Positions 1 through 8,905 of a stretch of 36,865 nt of DNA are shown here, piece after piece. The translations under genes and the position numbers were made by a program. The notes beneath the pieces are model-generated. The model saw nothing but the letters and a program-made list of their open reading frames with translations. It ran no database searches and was not told the origin of the DNA. This stretch comes from Phycisphaerales bacterium (GTDB lineage Bacteria; Planctomycetota; Phycisphaerae; Phycisphaerales; SM1A02), in NCBI GenBank assembly GCA_030748155.1, contig JASMMN010000026.1:1-36865 (forward strand), read 5' to 3'. Positions within the stretch are counted from its first letter, which is position 1, and each line of letters begins with the position of its first letter.

Positions 1-1602
1 GTTTCGCTTGATGATTTCGATGAGCTGCTCCAGCAACTCATCCTCCAACTCGGTGAACTCTCCAAAGGCACCGCCGCCACCACCGCCGCCGCCGCCGCCA
101 CCACCACCACCACTGCCGCCGCCGCCGAAACCGCCGCCGCCGCCGCCAGCGCCACCACCACCGCCGCCGCCGCCGCCGCCAAGGTTCAAGGCTGGTGGAT
201 CGTCGAAGTTCGGTACCGGCATGATCAGGTCACGGACGTCATAGACAATGGGAATGACACGCTTCTGAAGAGCCTCTTTGGTGGACACGATGAGCATGCC
301 GTCCTGCACATCCCACATGGGATGATTCGCTTCCTCTCCAACCTGTTCAAGCAGTTTCGTAAGGACAATGTCCATCGGCTGCAAGTTCAGATCCAACCCC
401 AGTTCGGTGTCTTGGTCGATGCCGTCGACTTCGAGCGCTCGCCAGTCTGTGTAGATCCGCTCGCCCTCTCCCAGAGCATCCTGCAGAACATTCAGCGCTT
501 GCTCGAAAGTCGTTGGATATACGAAATCCGCCTTCCAAGTTGTGCCTTGCAAATGGCGGAAGACCGCCCGATCAGCAGGCGGCATCATGTACCCACCATC
601 AGTCCCGCGGCGATGACTCAATTGCGGCCAATCCTCCGGGTAGGTCATCAGACCGCTGATGGAACGCTCGCCCGGACCGCTGAAATTCCTGACAGGAATC
701 TGCTGGAGCCGCTGATTCTCGAGCGAAACTTCGGCATCGCCAAAGGCCCGCTCCTGCTCATAATCGCTGTACTGGCGGTAGATCAGTGTGGTCCGAATGA
801 TGTCCCGAAGCGCAAGCGCCGCGGGATTCTGCGGATCGACGAAGAGAATCTCGTCGATGACCTGCAGGGCCTCCTGGTACTTGAGTTCCGCCTGAAGTTG
901 CCGCACGCGGCGGAGATTGCCGTTGATGATCTTCGCCTTCTCGGTTTGCTCTTTGGCCGCCAGAGCGACCTTCGATGCCTGTACTTCCTGCTTGGCGGCC
1001 TGATCAGCGACGAGCCGGGCGTTGACCCGAGAATCGCCGATCAGTGACATCAAGGACTCGGCCCGCTTGTTCATCTCGGTCAGTTCGCCCTGTGAAAGCC
1101 ATTGCTTCCGCTGACTGAGTTTGATCTTCGCAGTGAGGATGGCGCGGTCGGCTGCGGCAAAGTTCTCCTGCGAAAGCAGTTGTTTGGCGCGAGCCACACC
1201 TTCGCCAAACTCGACAAGAGCCCGTGAACGCTGCTCCTGATACCGCTGCTGAACCGATCCGACACCCTTGGCCGTCGCGGGATTGAGCGTATCACGCTCG
1301 TCGAGCATCGCCATCGCCTGCTGGTAGCCGCGGCTGGCCTGCTCGTTGCCTGGCATCAACTGAAGCACCTCAGAATACTTCGCGGCGGCCTGTCGCCACA
1401 TGCCTTCCCGCTCAAGGCGGCGAGCTGCAAGGATGGCAGCATTGATCTTCGCCGCATGCTCGGTGGCGAGATCAACCTGCTCCGGAGTGTCCGAAGGATC
1501 CCCGTCATCATCGGCCGCAGCAAATGCCATCAGACCACACCCCAAGGTGAGTGCCGTGGCCAAGGCCCAAATCTCAATACGCCCGATCAGGCGAAATGTC
1601 AT
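1..1602 (-). CDS. Secretin-like / type II-III secretion system family protein, N-terminal part (gene continues past window start)
   Basis: Manual minus-strand translation from ATG at 1602 is open to base 1: MTFRLIGRIEIWALATALTLGCGLMAFAAADDDG... (signal-like), then TPR-like repeats (AARRLEREGMWRQAAAKYSEVLQLMPGNEQA), then VYDVRDLIMPVPNFDDPPALNL followed by a Gly-rich tract. Not in the ORF track because it has no stop in the window. Confidence 0.7.
   Translation of the reverse strand, partial: MTFRLIGRIEIWALATALTLGCGLMAFAAADDDGDPSDTPEQVDLATEHAAKINAAILAARRLEREGMWRQAAAKYSEVLQLMPGNEQASRGYQQAMAMLDERDTLNPATAKGVGSVQQRYQEQRSRALVEFGEGVARAKQLLSQENFAAADRAILTAKIKLSQRKQWLSQGELTEMNKRAESLMSLIGDSRVNARLVADQAAKQEVQASKVALAAKEQTEKAKIINGNLRRVRQLQAELKYQEALQVIDEILFVDPQNPAALALRDIIRTTLIYRQYSDYEQERAFGDAEVSLENQRLQQIPVRNFSGPGERSISGLMTYPEDWPQLSHRRGTDGGYMMPPADRAVFRHLQGTTWKADFVYPTTFEQALNVLQDALGEGERIYTDWRALEVDGIDQDTELGLDLNLQPMDIVLTKLLEQVGEEANHPMWDVQDGMLIVSTKEALQKRVIPIVYDVRDLIMPVPNFDDPPALNLGGGGGGGGGGAGGGGGGFGGGGSGGGGGGGGGGGGGGAFGEFTELEDELLEQLIEIIKRN
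69..182 (-). repeat. Low-complexity GGN (poly-Gly) coding repeat inside the secretin-like gene
   Basis: Minus-strand translation gives G10-A-G6-F-G4-S-G14-A-F-G, made almost entirely of GGC/GGT codons. Confidence 0.9.
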
Positions 1603-1733
1603 GGTGATCTCCACTCTGAAACTCGCGAACAGATTCCCACCCACAAACCTCGATCGTGGAGGCGACTCTCAGCGTCTTGGCCGCAGCCGGGCCGAATCCA
1701 ATTCAGGGGCGCAGAGGATGGCGTACGGTAGTT

Positions 1734-2900
1734 CTATAAGGCCTCGCCTGCAACCACCGACCCCCCGCGAAGGGTCGACATTTCCCGCGTGAAGGTGCCA
1801 AAAAGCAGGGCCGCCTCGTGCGGACCAGGTGAAGCCTCAGGGTGGAACTGCAGGCCATGAATCGGCAGCGTCTTGTGGCGGAAGCCGGCCACCGTGCCAT
1901 CATTCAGGTGCACGTGTGTGACTTGGCAGTCCACCCGCTCAAGGGAGTCCCCATCCACGCAGAACCCATGGTTTTGACTGGTAATGAAAATCCGATCGGC
2001 CTCGAGATCCCGCACCGGCTGATTCGCCCCCCGATGACCAAAGGGCAGTTTCCACGTGCTCGCTCCCAGGGCCAGTGCCAGCAATTGGTGACCCAAACAT
2101 ATCCCGAACATCGGCACCTTGCCGACCAGCCCGCGAAGTGCCTCAACGCCAGCAGTGACAGCAGCAGGGTCTCCCGGTCCATTCGAGATAAAGACGCCCT
2201 CGGGCTCCATGGCAAGAATGTCCGCCGCAGTTGCCCCCACCGGAACGGTTTGCACGACGCAGCCGGCGGCGACCAGATGCCGGTACATAGTTCGCTTGGC
2301 CCCGCAGTCGATGGCCACCACGCGGTATGGCTGCGTGGGAACTTCGGCTGGAACTGGCCACCAGCAGTCGATCGAGTCGGTCCACGATCCAGGACTGGCG
2401 GCACCGGCCTCGGATGCCAAGTCCTGCCCAACCATCTGCGGCTGTGATCGAATGGCTTCCAGCACGTCATGGTTGCTCCGGGCCTCCCCCACAACGATCA
2501 TCCCCCGCATCGCCCCACCTCCACGCAGGCGGCGGACCAACGCGCGCGTATCGATCCCCGTGACCGCCGGTACATCGCAGCCAGCGAGCCACGCCCCAAG
2601 ATCCTGCTCGGACCGGCAGTTCGAGCGAATCGCAGCCGCCTCCCGCACGACGAATCCCGCCACCTGCGGCCCTACAGATTCGATGTCATGCTCACATACC
2701 CCGTAATTGCCAATATGCGAGGCCGTCAGCGTCAGAATCTGGCCACGATAACTCGGATCGGTCAGGGCCTCTTGGTACCCAGTCATCGCTGTGCAGAACA
2801 CAACCTCCCCCGCAGCATCCACCTCCGCCCCGAAACTGCAGCCGCGAAACACCGCCCCGTCCTCGAGAATCACGCGAGCGGATGGTGATGCAGCGGCCAT
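1734..2900 (-). CDS. carA: Carbamoyl-phosphate synthase small subunit
   Basis: MAAASPSARVILEDGAVFRGCSFGA...VVFCTAMTGYQEALTDPSY; glutaminase motif MFGICLGHQLLALALGA; GLQFHPEASPGPHEA. The 476-aa ORF is trimmed to the ATG at 2900. Confidence 0.95.
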   Translation of the reverse strand: MAAASPSARVILEDGAVFRGCSFGAEVDAAGEVVFCTAMTGYQEALTDPSYRGQILTLTASHIGNYGVCEHDIESVGPQVAGFVVREAAAIRSNCRSEQDLGAWLAGCDVPAVTGIDTRALVRRLRGGGAMRGMIVVGEARSNHDVLEAIRSQPQMVGQDLASEAGAASPGSWTDSIDCWWPVPAEVPTQPYRVVAIDCGAKRTMYRHLVAAGCVVQTVPVGATAADILAMEPEGVFISNGPGDPAAVTAGVEALRGLVGKVPMFGICLGHQLLALALGASTWKLPFGHRGANQPVRDLEADRIFITSQNHGFCVDGDSLERVDCQVTHVHLNDGTVAGFRHKTLPIHGLQFHPEASPGPHEAALLFGTFTREMSTLRGGSVVAGEAL

Positions 2901-5214
2901 GCCGCGAAGTGTAGACAATGCAGCCGTGCAGGAGTTGTTCCCCGAACCTGTGGTTGGCTGGGTCCGCGTGGCGGTTGATCGCCCCATCGACGTGGCGGGC
3001 ACGGGACTCTCATACGCCCTGCCCCCAGAACTGGAGGATCTCGCGGTGGGCGAAGCGGTCACCGTTCCGCTTGGCCGGGGCAATACGCCCACCGCCGGCT
3101 GGGTCGTCGCCCGCGACGATGAGCCGGACGATGGGCCCGCCGCCATCAAACATGTCACGGCCAAACGAGCAGCACAGTCTGTTCCGGCGGAGCTGATCGA
3201 ACTGGGGTGCTGGATTGCTCGGTACTACCTGGCGCCGCTGGGCCCCACACTCTCGGCCATGGTGCCCGCGCCGGTCAAACGTGGCATCGGCACTGTCCAG
3301 AAGCGATATCTCGAACCGACAATTCTTCCCGATGATTTGCCGCGTCTTGGTCCCGCGCAAAAAAAAGTGCTGAAAACCATCGACACGCTCACCCGGGATG
3401 AGTTGCCCATCGAACGGACCGCGCTCCGCATGCTCGCTGGAATTGGAACCAACACGCCGATCGACGGGCTCGTCAAGAAGGGTCTGCTGCTGGAACATCG
3501 CCGCACCTCGATCGAAACCGCGTGGACGCCTCGTCTGATCGATACCACCCCGCCGCCGCTGCCCACCGAAGACCAGACCCGCATCATCGATGCTGTCGGT
3601 CAAGTTCTGCGCGGAGGCTTCTCGGCACATCTGCTCCGCGGTGTCACCGGAGGGGGCAAGACCGAGGTGTACCTGCGACTGATCGAGCAGGTACTTGCCC
3701 ACGGGCAGGCGGTGTTGGTGCTCGTGCCCGAAATCGCCTTGACGCCCCAAACTGCAGCAAGGCTCTCACACCGGTTTCAACGGCAGCAGATCGCGCTGAT
3801 CCACTCCGCCCTCCCCGCTGCTGCCCGAAACGCCCACTGGCAAGCGATTCACGCCGGCAACGCCCGCATCGTGCTTGGTGCCCGCAGTGGCGTCTTCGCA
3901 CCGTTTCCAACGGGCTCACTCGGATTGATCGTCGTCGACGAAGAACACGATGCCTCCTTCAAACAGGATTCCAACCCGCGGTATCACGGACGCGACGTCG
4001 CCATTCGACGAGCCCAGATGGCGGGCTGCCCGGTGCTGCTCTGTTCGGCCACTCCTTCACTTGAGAGTTGGCACAACGCTGCGTCGCGTGCCGATTGGTC
4101 GCTCCATCATCTTCCACACCGCGCACCCGGTCTCACGCTACCGCGAACCCGTCTTGTCGATATCGCGGAGGAACGCCGCGCCGATGAGGGTCGCCACGCC
4201 GCGATGGGACCGACCCTTCGCCACGCCTTGAGTAGAACACTTGATGCGGGACATCAAGCGTTGCTCCTGTTGAATCGCCGTGGATGGGCCACCTACGTCA
4301 CCTGCAGCAGTCGGCGGTGTGGCTGGACGCTTGGGTGCCTCCACTGTGATGCCACGATGGTCTACCACCATGCCGGCAACCTGCCATCAAGCGGCTTCGT
4401 GCGGTGTCACCACTGTCACCGAGAAGTCCGGCTTCCCAGCACCTGCCCCGACTGCGGCGCACGTCCGGCGCGGCTGGGCCTCGGAACGCAGCGTATCGAA
4501 GAGGAAGTGCTCGCCCTGCGGCCGGAACTGGTCGCCAATGACACGCTGCAACGGATGGACTCGGACAGCATGCAGCGGGCCGACCAGTACCACGCCGTGC
4601 TCTCGGCACTCGCCGAAGGTCGCATTCGCGTCCTGCTCGGCACGCAGATGATCGCCAAGGGACTCGATGTGCCAGGCGTACACCTCGTGGGCGTCGTTGA
4701 TGCCGATACGTCGATTCATCTCCCCGACTTCCGTGCCAGCGAGCGGACCTTCCAACTGGTCAGTCAGGTCACCGGCCGCTGCGGCCGCGGCCGCGACCCC
4801 GGCCTGGCAATCGTGCAAACCATGGATCCAGATGCCCGCTCGATCGCCTTGGCGGCGGCGGGCGAAACCGAGGCCTTTCTCCGGGACGAACTGAAGCACC
4901 GCCAGGAAGCCGCCCTGCCCCCCGCCACCAGAATGGCTCGCGTACTGGCAGAGCACACCGAACTTACCGACTGTGAGCGTCTGATTGAACGGGCAAGCAA
5001 GACGCTGCGAACACTTGCGCCGGACAGAACATGCGAACTACTCGGCCCCATGCCCTGCCCGCTTGCGCGGATTCGCCGGCGGCACCGGCGAGAGACCCTG
5101 ATGACCGCCGCGAGCGCCGAGACGATGCAGCGATGGCTCCATATGGCGCTCCATGAGCAGGTGCTGAGCAATCCGGGCATCAGCGTCGATGTCGATCCGG
5201 TATCACTGCTGTAA
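2899..5214 (+). CDS. priA: Primosomal protein N' (PriA helicase)
   Basis: GVTGGGKTEVYLRLI (Walker A), VDEEHDASFKQD (DEEH), zinc-binding cysteines (CSSRRCGWTLGCLHCDA...CHHCHREVRLPSTCPDCGA), GTQMIAKGLDVPGVHLVGVVDAD. Start is ATG 2899 or GTG 2926. Confidence 0.95.
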   Translation: MPRSVDNAAVQELFPEPVVGWVRVAVDRPIDVAGTGLSYALPPELEDLAVGEAVTVPLGRGNTPTAGWVVARDDEPDDGPAAIKHVTAKRAAQSVPAELIELGCWIARYYLAPLGPTLSAMVPAPVKRGIGTVQKRYLEPTILPDDLPRLGPAQKKVLKTIDTLTRDELPIERTALRMLAGIGTNTPIDGLVKKGLLLEHRRTSIETAWTPRLIDTTPPPLPTEDQTRIIDAVGQVLRGGFSAHLLRGVTGGGKTEVYLRLIEQVLAHGQAVLVLVPEIALTPQTAARLSHRFQRQQIALIHSALPAAARNAHWQAIHAGNARIVLGARSGVFAPFPTGSLGLIVVDEEHDASFKQDSNPRYHGRDVAIRRAQMAGCPVLLCSATPSLESWHNAASRADWSLHHLPHRAPGLTLPRTRLVDIAEERRADEGRHAAMGPTLRHALSRTLDAGHQALLLLNRRGWATYVTCSSRRCGWTLGCLHCDATMVYHHAGNLPSSGFVRCHHCHREVRLPSTCPDCGARPARLGLGTQRIEEEVLALRPELVANDTLQRMDSDSMQRADQYHAVLSALAEGRIRVLLGTQMIAKGLDVPGVHLVGVVDADTSIHLPDFRASERTFQLVSQVTGRCGRGRDPGLAIVQTMDPDARSIALAAAGETEAFLRDELKHRQEAALPPATRMARVLAEHTELTDCERLIERASKTLRTLAPDRTCELLGPMPCPLARIRRRHRRETLMTAASAETMQRWLHMALHEQVLSNPGISVDVDPVSLL

Positions 5215-5227
5215 TACACCCTTTGCC

Positions 5228-6148
5228 ATGACCACACCTCTGAGCCATCAACCCGTCCTGCTCGACGAAGTCGTCACCCTGCTGGCTCCGCAGCCCGGTG
5301 ATGTCATCCTCGACTGCACGCTCGGCCGCGGCGGTCATTCGGTCGCGCTCGCAGGTGCGGCCGAGAACACCGCGGTGGTCGGCATGGATCTGGACGAAAC
5401 GAATCTCGCCTTCGCTGATGCTCGGCTCCGCGAGGCCGGGATCACCTGCCACAACACGCACGGCAACTTCGTTCGCGCCCCGGAAGCACTACAAGGGGCC
5501 GGGCTCGCCGCCGACATCGTGCTGGCCGACCTGGGCTTCGCATCCAATCAAGTCGACGATCCGACCCGTGGCTTCTCCTTCCACCACGACGGGCCGCTGG
5601 ACATGCGGCTTGACCCGACCGGCCCGATCACAGCAGCCTCTCTGCTAGCTTCGCTGCCCGAGCGGGACCTCGCCGAACTCATTGCCCGCCACGGCGAAGA
5701 GCCGCTCGCCGCCCGCATCGCTCAAAAAGTTGCACAGGAGCGATCGCAACGGCCGATTCACACGACGGGTCAACTCGCGGACTTGGTCCGTGAAGCCTAT
5801 GGCGTCCGAGCCCGCACCTCGCGTCAACATCCCGCGACCCGCACCTTTCAGGCGCTCCGGATCGCGGTCAATGATGAACTGGCAGCACTCCAGACGCTGC
5901 TCGATCGACTGACGCGGGCTCTGCAAGCGGACGACACGTCTTGGCTCCGCCTCGGCGCGAGGATCGGCATTATCGCCTTTCACAGCCTCGAGGACCGGCC
6001 GGTCAAGCAGTGCTTCACGAAACTGGTTCGCGATGGGCTCGCTTCCCATGTCTCCGCCGGTGCGGTTCGGGCGGGACAAGAGGAGCAGGATCGGAACCCG
6101 CGCAGTCGCAGCGCGCGACTGCGGGTCGTCCGGTCGATAATTGAGTGA
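5228..6148 (+). CDS. rsmH: 16S rRNA (cytosine(1402)-N(4))-methyltransferase RsmH
   Basis: MTTPLSHQPVLLDEVVTLLAPQPGDVILDCTLGRGGHS; DLGFASNQVDDPTRGFSF; TFQALRIAVNDEL; IIAFHSLEDRPVKQ. Confidence 0.95.
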   Translation: MTTPLSHQPVLLDEVVTLLAPQPGDVILDCTLGRGGHSVALAGAAENTAVVGMDLDETNLAFADARLREAGITCHNTHGNFVRAPEALQGAGLAADIVLADLGFASNQVDDPTRGFSFHHDGPLDMRLDPTGPITAASLLASLPERDLAELIARHGEEPLAARIAQKVAQERSQRPIHTTGQLADLVREAYGVRARTSRQHPATRTFQALRIAVNDELAALQTLLDRLTRALQADDTSWLRLGARIGIIAFHSLEDRPVKQCFTKLVRDGLASHVSAGAVRAGQEEQDRNPRSRSARLRVVRSIIE

Positions 6149-6223
6149 TCAGTCCGCCCCCGCATGGATGCGGGAGTCCGGTTGATCGATTGGAGAGAGG
6201 TCCCCACGCATGGACGCGAGGCG

Positions 6224-6862
6224 ATGACTCGAGAGAACAAGTTCGCGCTGGTCATCGGGTTTGCGATGCTGCTGGTTGTCGGCATTCTGATGTCGGACCA
6301 TCTGGCAGAGGTGACCCGAGGGACCCCCGGGAGCATCGTCATTGACGATCCCATGCAAGGCATCGGGGAGTATCCGATCGAGTACCAACCGCTCGTGACG
6401 GCTGCCACCGGAGCCGTTGATCTGTCGCTCACGCTTCCTGCCGTGGCGGGCATGCCGGACCCGGTCCATGCCGTCCGAGCGGGTGACACGATGTCCTCCA
6501 TAGCGATGCAGTACTACGGCAATCGTGAATTCGCCGCAGCCTTGGCCCAGCACAACGGACTGCCCAATCCAGATCGACTCCATCAAGGCGTCAGACTGAT
6601 TATTCCATCAGAACTGACAGTGAGCGATCCACCGGCTCCGGTCACAGCGGCAACTGTCGAACCCGCATCACCGCCCACCATGGCGGAGTACACCGTTCGC
6701 CCCGGCGACACCCTTTCGGAACTGGCCGAGCAACTGATGGGTTCGGCCAAACAAACCAACCGGTTGCTTGAACTCAATCGCGATCGGCTTCGCAGCGCCG
6801 ATACGCTCTCCATCGGAACCCGTCTGCGGTACCCGCTCGCGGAGGCGAGAGGACAGCCATGA
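6224..6862 (+). CDS. LysM-domain protein with N-terminal transmembrane segment and two LysM repeats
   Basis: MTRENKFALVIGFAMLLVVGILM; LysM 1 HAVRAGDTMSSIAMQYYGNREFAAALAQHNGLPNPDRLHQGVRLIIP; LysM 2 YTVRPGDTLSELAEQLMGS...IGTRLRYP. Confidence 0.85.
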   Translation: MTRENKFALVIGFAMLLVVGILMSDHLAEVTRGTPGSIVIDDPMQGIGEYPIEYQPLVTAATGAVDLSLTLPAVAGMPDPVHAVRAGDTMSSIAMQYYGNREFAAALAQHNGLPNPDRLHQGVRLIIPSELTVSDPPAPVTAATVEPASPPTMAEYTVRPGDTLSELAEQLMGSAKQTNRLLELNRDRLRSADTLSIGTRLRYPLAEARGQP

Positions 6863-7122
6863 GGAATCGCTTCCTGCTGATGATTGTGGCCGTCGCGGCC
6901 GCCGGCCTGCTGCTGCTCTCACTGCGACAGCAGCGGATCGCCGTCATCCACAACATGAGCACCCTCCACCACGCGCTCGACGCAGACCGTGCCCGCCTGT
7001 GGCAACTTCGCGCCGAGGTCGCGTCGCTGGCCCGCCCAGGCATGCTCAAGGTCGAACCAAATGATGACTGGGCGGCCGCGGTGCCAATTTGGCGTGAATC
7101 AGACACCAATGGCGTTCGGTGA
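6859..7122 (+). CDS. FtsL-like small bitopic division protein
   Basis: 87 aa with an N-terminal TM helix (FLLMIVAVAAAGLLLLSL), then a short coiled-coil-like stretch; sits immediately upstream of ftsI as ftsL does; overlaps the preceding gene by 4 bp. Confidence 0.55.
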   Translation: MRNRFLLMIVAVAAAGLLLLSLRQQRIAVIHNMSTLHHALDADRARLWQLRAEVASLARPGMLKVEPNDDWAAAVPIWRESDTNGVR

Positions 7123-8872
7123 ACAAGCGAGGCAGGATGCTGCTCGTCTGCAATCACAGCGAATTTGCAACCAGCAATCGCTGCGGATCGCTTCATGGGG
7201 TACCGCGTTGGCGATCGCAACGACAGTCGGTCTGCTGCTGATACCGCTGCGGGTGCTGCAACTCCAGGAATCTCCGAGTCCACAACTCTCCGCAGAAGTC
7301 GCAGGCAATTCCAACATCCGCCACACCCTCGTCCGCCGCGGCGACATGCTCGATCGGCGTGGGCGATTGCTGGCAACGACCTCGCTTGGCTGGCGGGTCT
7401 TTGCCGATCCAGTGGAAGCCGAAGATCCGACGCTGCTCGGTGCCCGACTCGATGAGGCCATCGGTATTCCGGCCATCGATACCGACCGAGCCCTGTCCGG
7501 TCGCCTGCACCGCCGGTATATCCCGGTGTCCGGCATCCTCGAACCGTGGCAAGTTGAGCGGCTGCGATCGGAACACATTCGAGGCATCGGCCTCGAGCCG
7601 CGGCCAGTCCGACATTACCCGCAGGCCCTCGATGCCGCCTCGCTCGTGGGCGTCGTTGGGTTCGAACACTCGGGACTCGCCGGGCTTGAGCATTCCATGG
7701 ACGGATCGCTGCACCCGACCTCTGGACGCCTTCAGACGATCCGCGACGCGAAACGACGCACGATGTGGATCCCGCCCGATGGATTTGACCCTGGTGCCGA
7801 TGGCGAGTCGATCAGGCTGAGTATCGATCTGGCCATTCAACGGCTAGCTCACATGCAATTGAGAAACGCCGTCATCAAATGCGGAGCAGCGGGTGGCCGC
7901 GTTGTCGTGATGGACTGCCGCACAGGCGAACTGCTTGCTGTGGTTGATGTGAATGCCAACGAGACGGATACCGATCCCCGCCTTCGCCGCAACCGATGCG
8001 TCACCGATCCCTACGAGCCCGGCTCGACCTTCAAACCATTCGTCTGGGCCGCTGCGACACAGGATGGACTCGCGGATCCGGACGAAGTGCTCCAGACTCC
8101 CTCGAACGGGCCGCACCGCACATCATTCGGCCGCCGCATTCGTGATGCGCACTACCGTGGCCCCACATCCTGGCGAATGGTGCTGATCAAATCACTCAAC
8201 AGCGGCATGGCAATCATCGCCGAGCGGATGAAGCGAGCCCGCCTGCGGGAACTCATCTCGTCGCTGGGTTTCGGACAACCGACCGGATGTGGACTTCCCG
8301 GCGAAACGGGGGGCATCGTCACGAACGAGCGGAATTGGTCGGCCTACACCCAGACCTCGGTGGCGATGGGGCACGAGATCGCCGTGACACCGGTACAGAT
8401 GGCGCGAGCATTCTGTGTCTTCGCAGGCGATGGTCGGATGCCTACAGCAACCACGCGAGCCCGCGCCGCCGAAACGCCGCTGCTCTTCGTTCCGGTGTTC
8501 GAACCGGAGATCGCCTCGCTCACACGCCGCACGATGGTGCGGGTGATGACCGAAGGAACGGGCAAGCGAGCGCAGTCTGAAACGTACTCGATGTTCGGCA
8601 AGTCCGGCACCGCCCAACTCCCCAAGGCCGAAGGAGGCGGCTATCACGAAGATCGTTATGTGTCGAGTTTCATCGCCGGGGCCCCGGCAGACACCCCCCG
8701 CATCGTCATCGTGTGTGTCATCGATGATCCCGACCGCTCACTGGGTGCCTGGTACGGCGGCTCGACCGCCGGCCCGGTGGTGCGGGATCTGGTGGACGAC
8801 ATACTCCCCTACCTCGGCGTGTCGCCCGATAAAGGGCCGAAGGCCAGCCGAAGAGCCTCGTCAAACGGATGA
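7109..8872 (+). CDS. ftsI: Penicillin-binding protein, FtsI/PBP2-class transpeptidase
   Basis: DMLDRRGRLLATT; active-site SxxK in EPGSTFKPF; SxN in KSLNSGM; KSG motif in FGKSGTAQLP; SVAMGHEIAVTPVQMARAF. Start ATG 7109 overlaps the FtsL-like ORF by 14 bp. Confidence 0.9.
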   Translation: MAFGEQARQDAARLQSQRICNQQSLRIASWGTALAIATTVGLLLIPLRVLQLQESPSPQLSAEVAGNSNIRHTLVRRGDMLDRRGRLLATTSLGWRVFADPVEAEDPTLLGARLDEAIGIPAIDTDRALSGRLHRRYIPVSGILEPWQVERLRSEHIRGIGLEPRPVRHYPQALDAASLVGVVGFEHSGLAGLEHSMDGSLHPTSGRLQTIRDAKRRTMWIPPDGFDPGADGESIRLSIDLAIQRLAHMQLRNAVIKCGAAGGRVVVMDCRTGELLAVVDVNANETDTDPRLRRNRCVTDPYEPGSTFKPFVWAAATQDGLADPDEVLQTPSNGPHRTSFGRRIRDAHYRGPTSWRMVLIKSLNSGMAIIAERMKRARLRELISSLGFGQPTGCGLPGETGGIVTNERNWSAYTQTSVAMGHEIAVTPVQMARAFCVFAGDGRMPTATTRARAAETPLLFVPVFEPEIASLTRRTMVRVMTEGTGKRAQSETYSMFGKSGTAQLPKAEGGGYHEDRYVSSFIAGAPADTPRIVIVCVIDDPDRSLGAWYGGSTAGPVVRDLVDDILPYLGVSPDKGPKASRRASSNG

Positions 8873-8905
8873 TGTAGGCGTTGCCTCGGGGCGGCACCTG
8901 ATCCC

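Noticed and set aside
8-244. 78-aa poly-proline ORF
   Set aside because: Antisense readout of the Gly-rich repeat in the secretin-like gene.
322-1047. 241-aa plus-strand ORF
   Set aside because: Antisense to the open minus-strand secretin-like frame; no recognisable motif.
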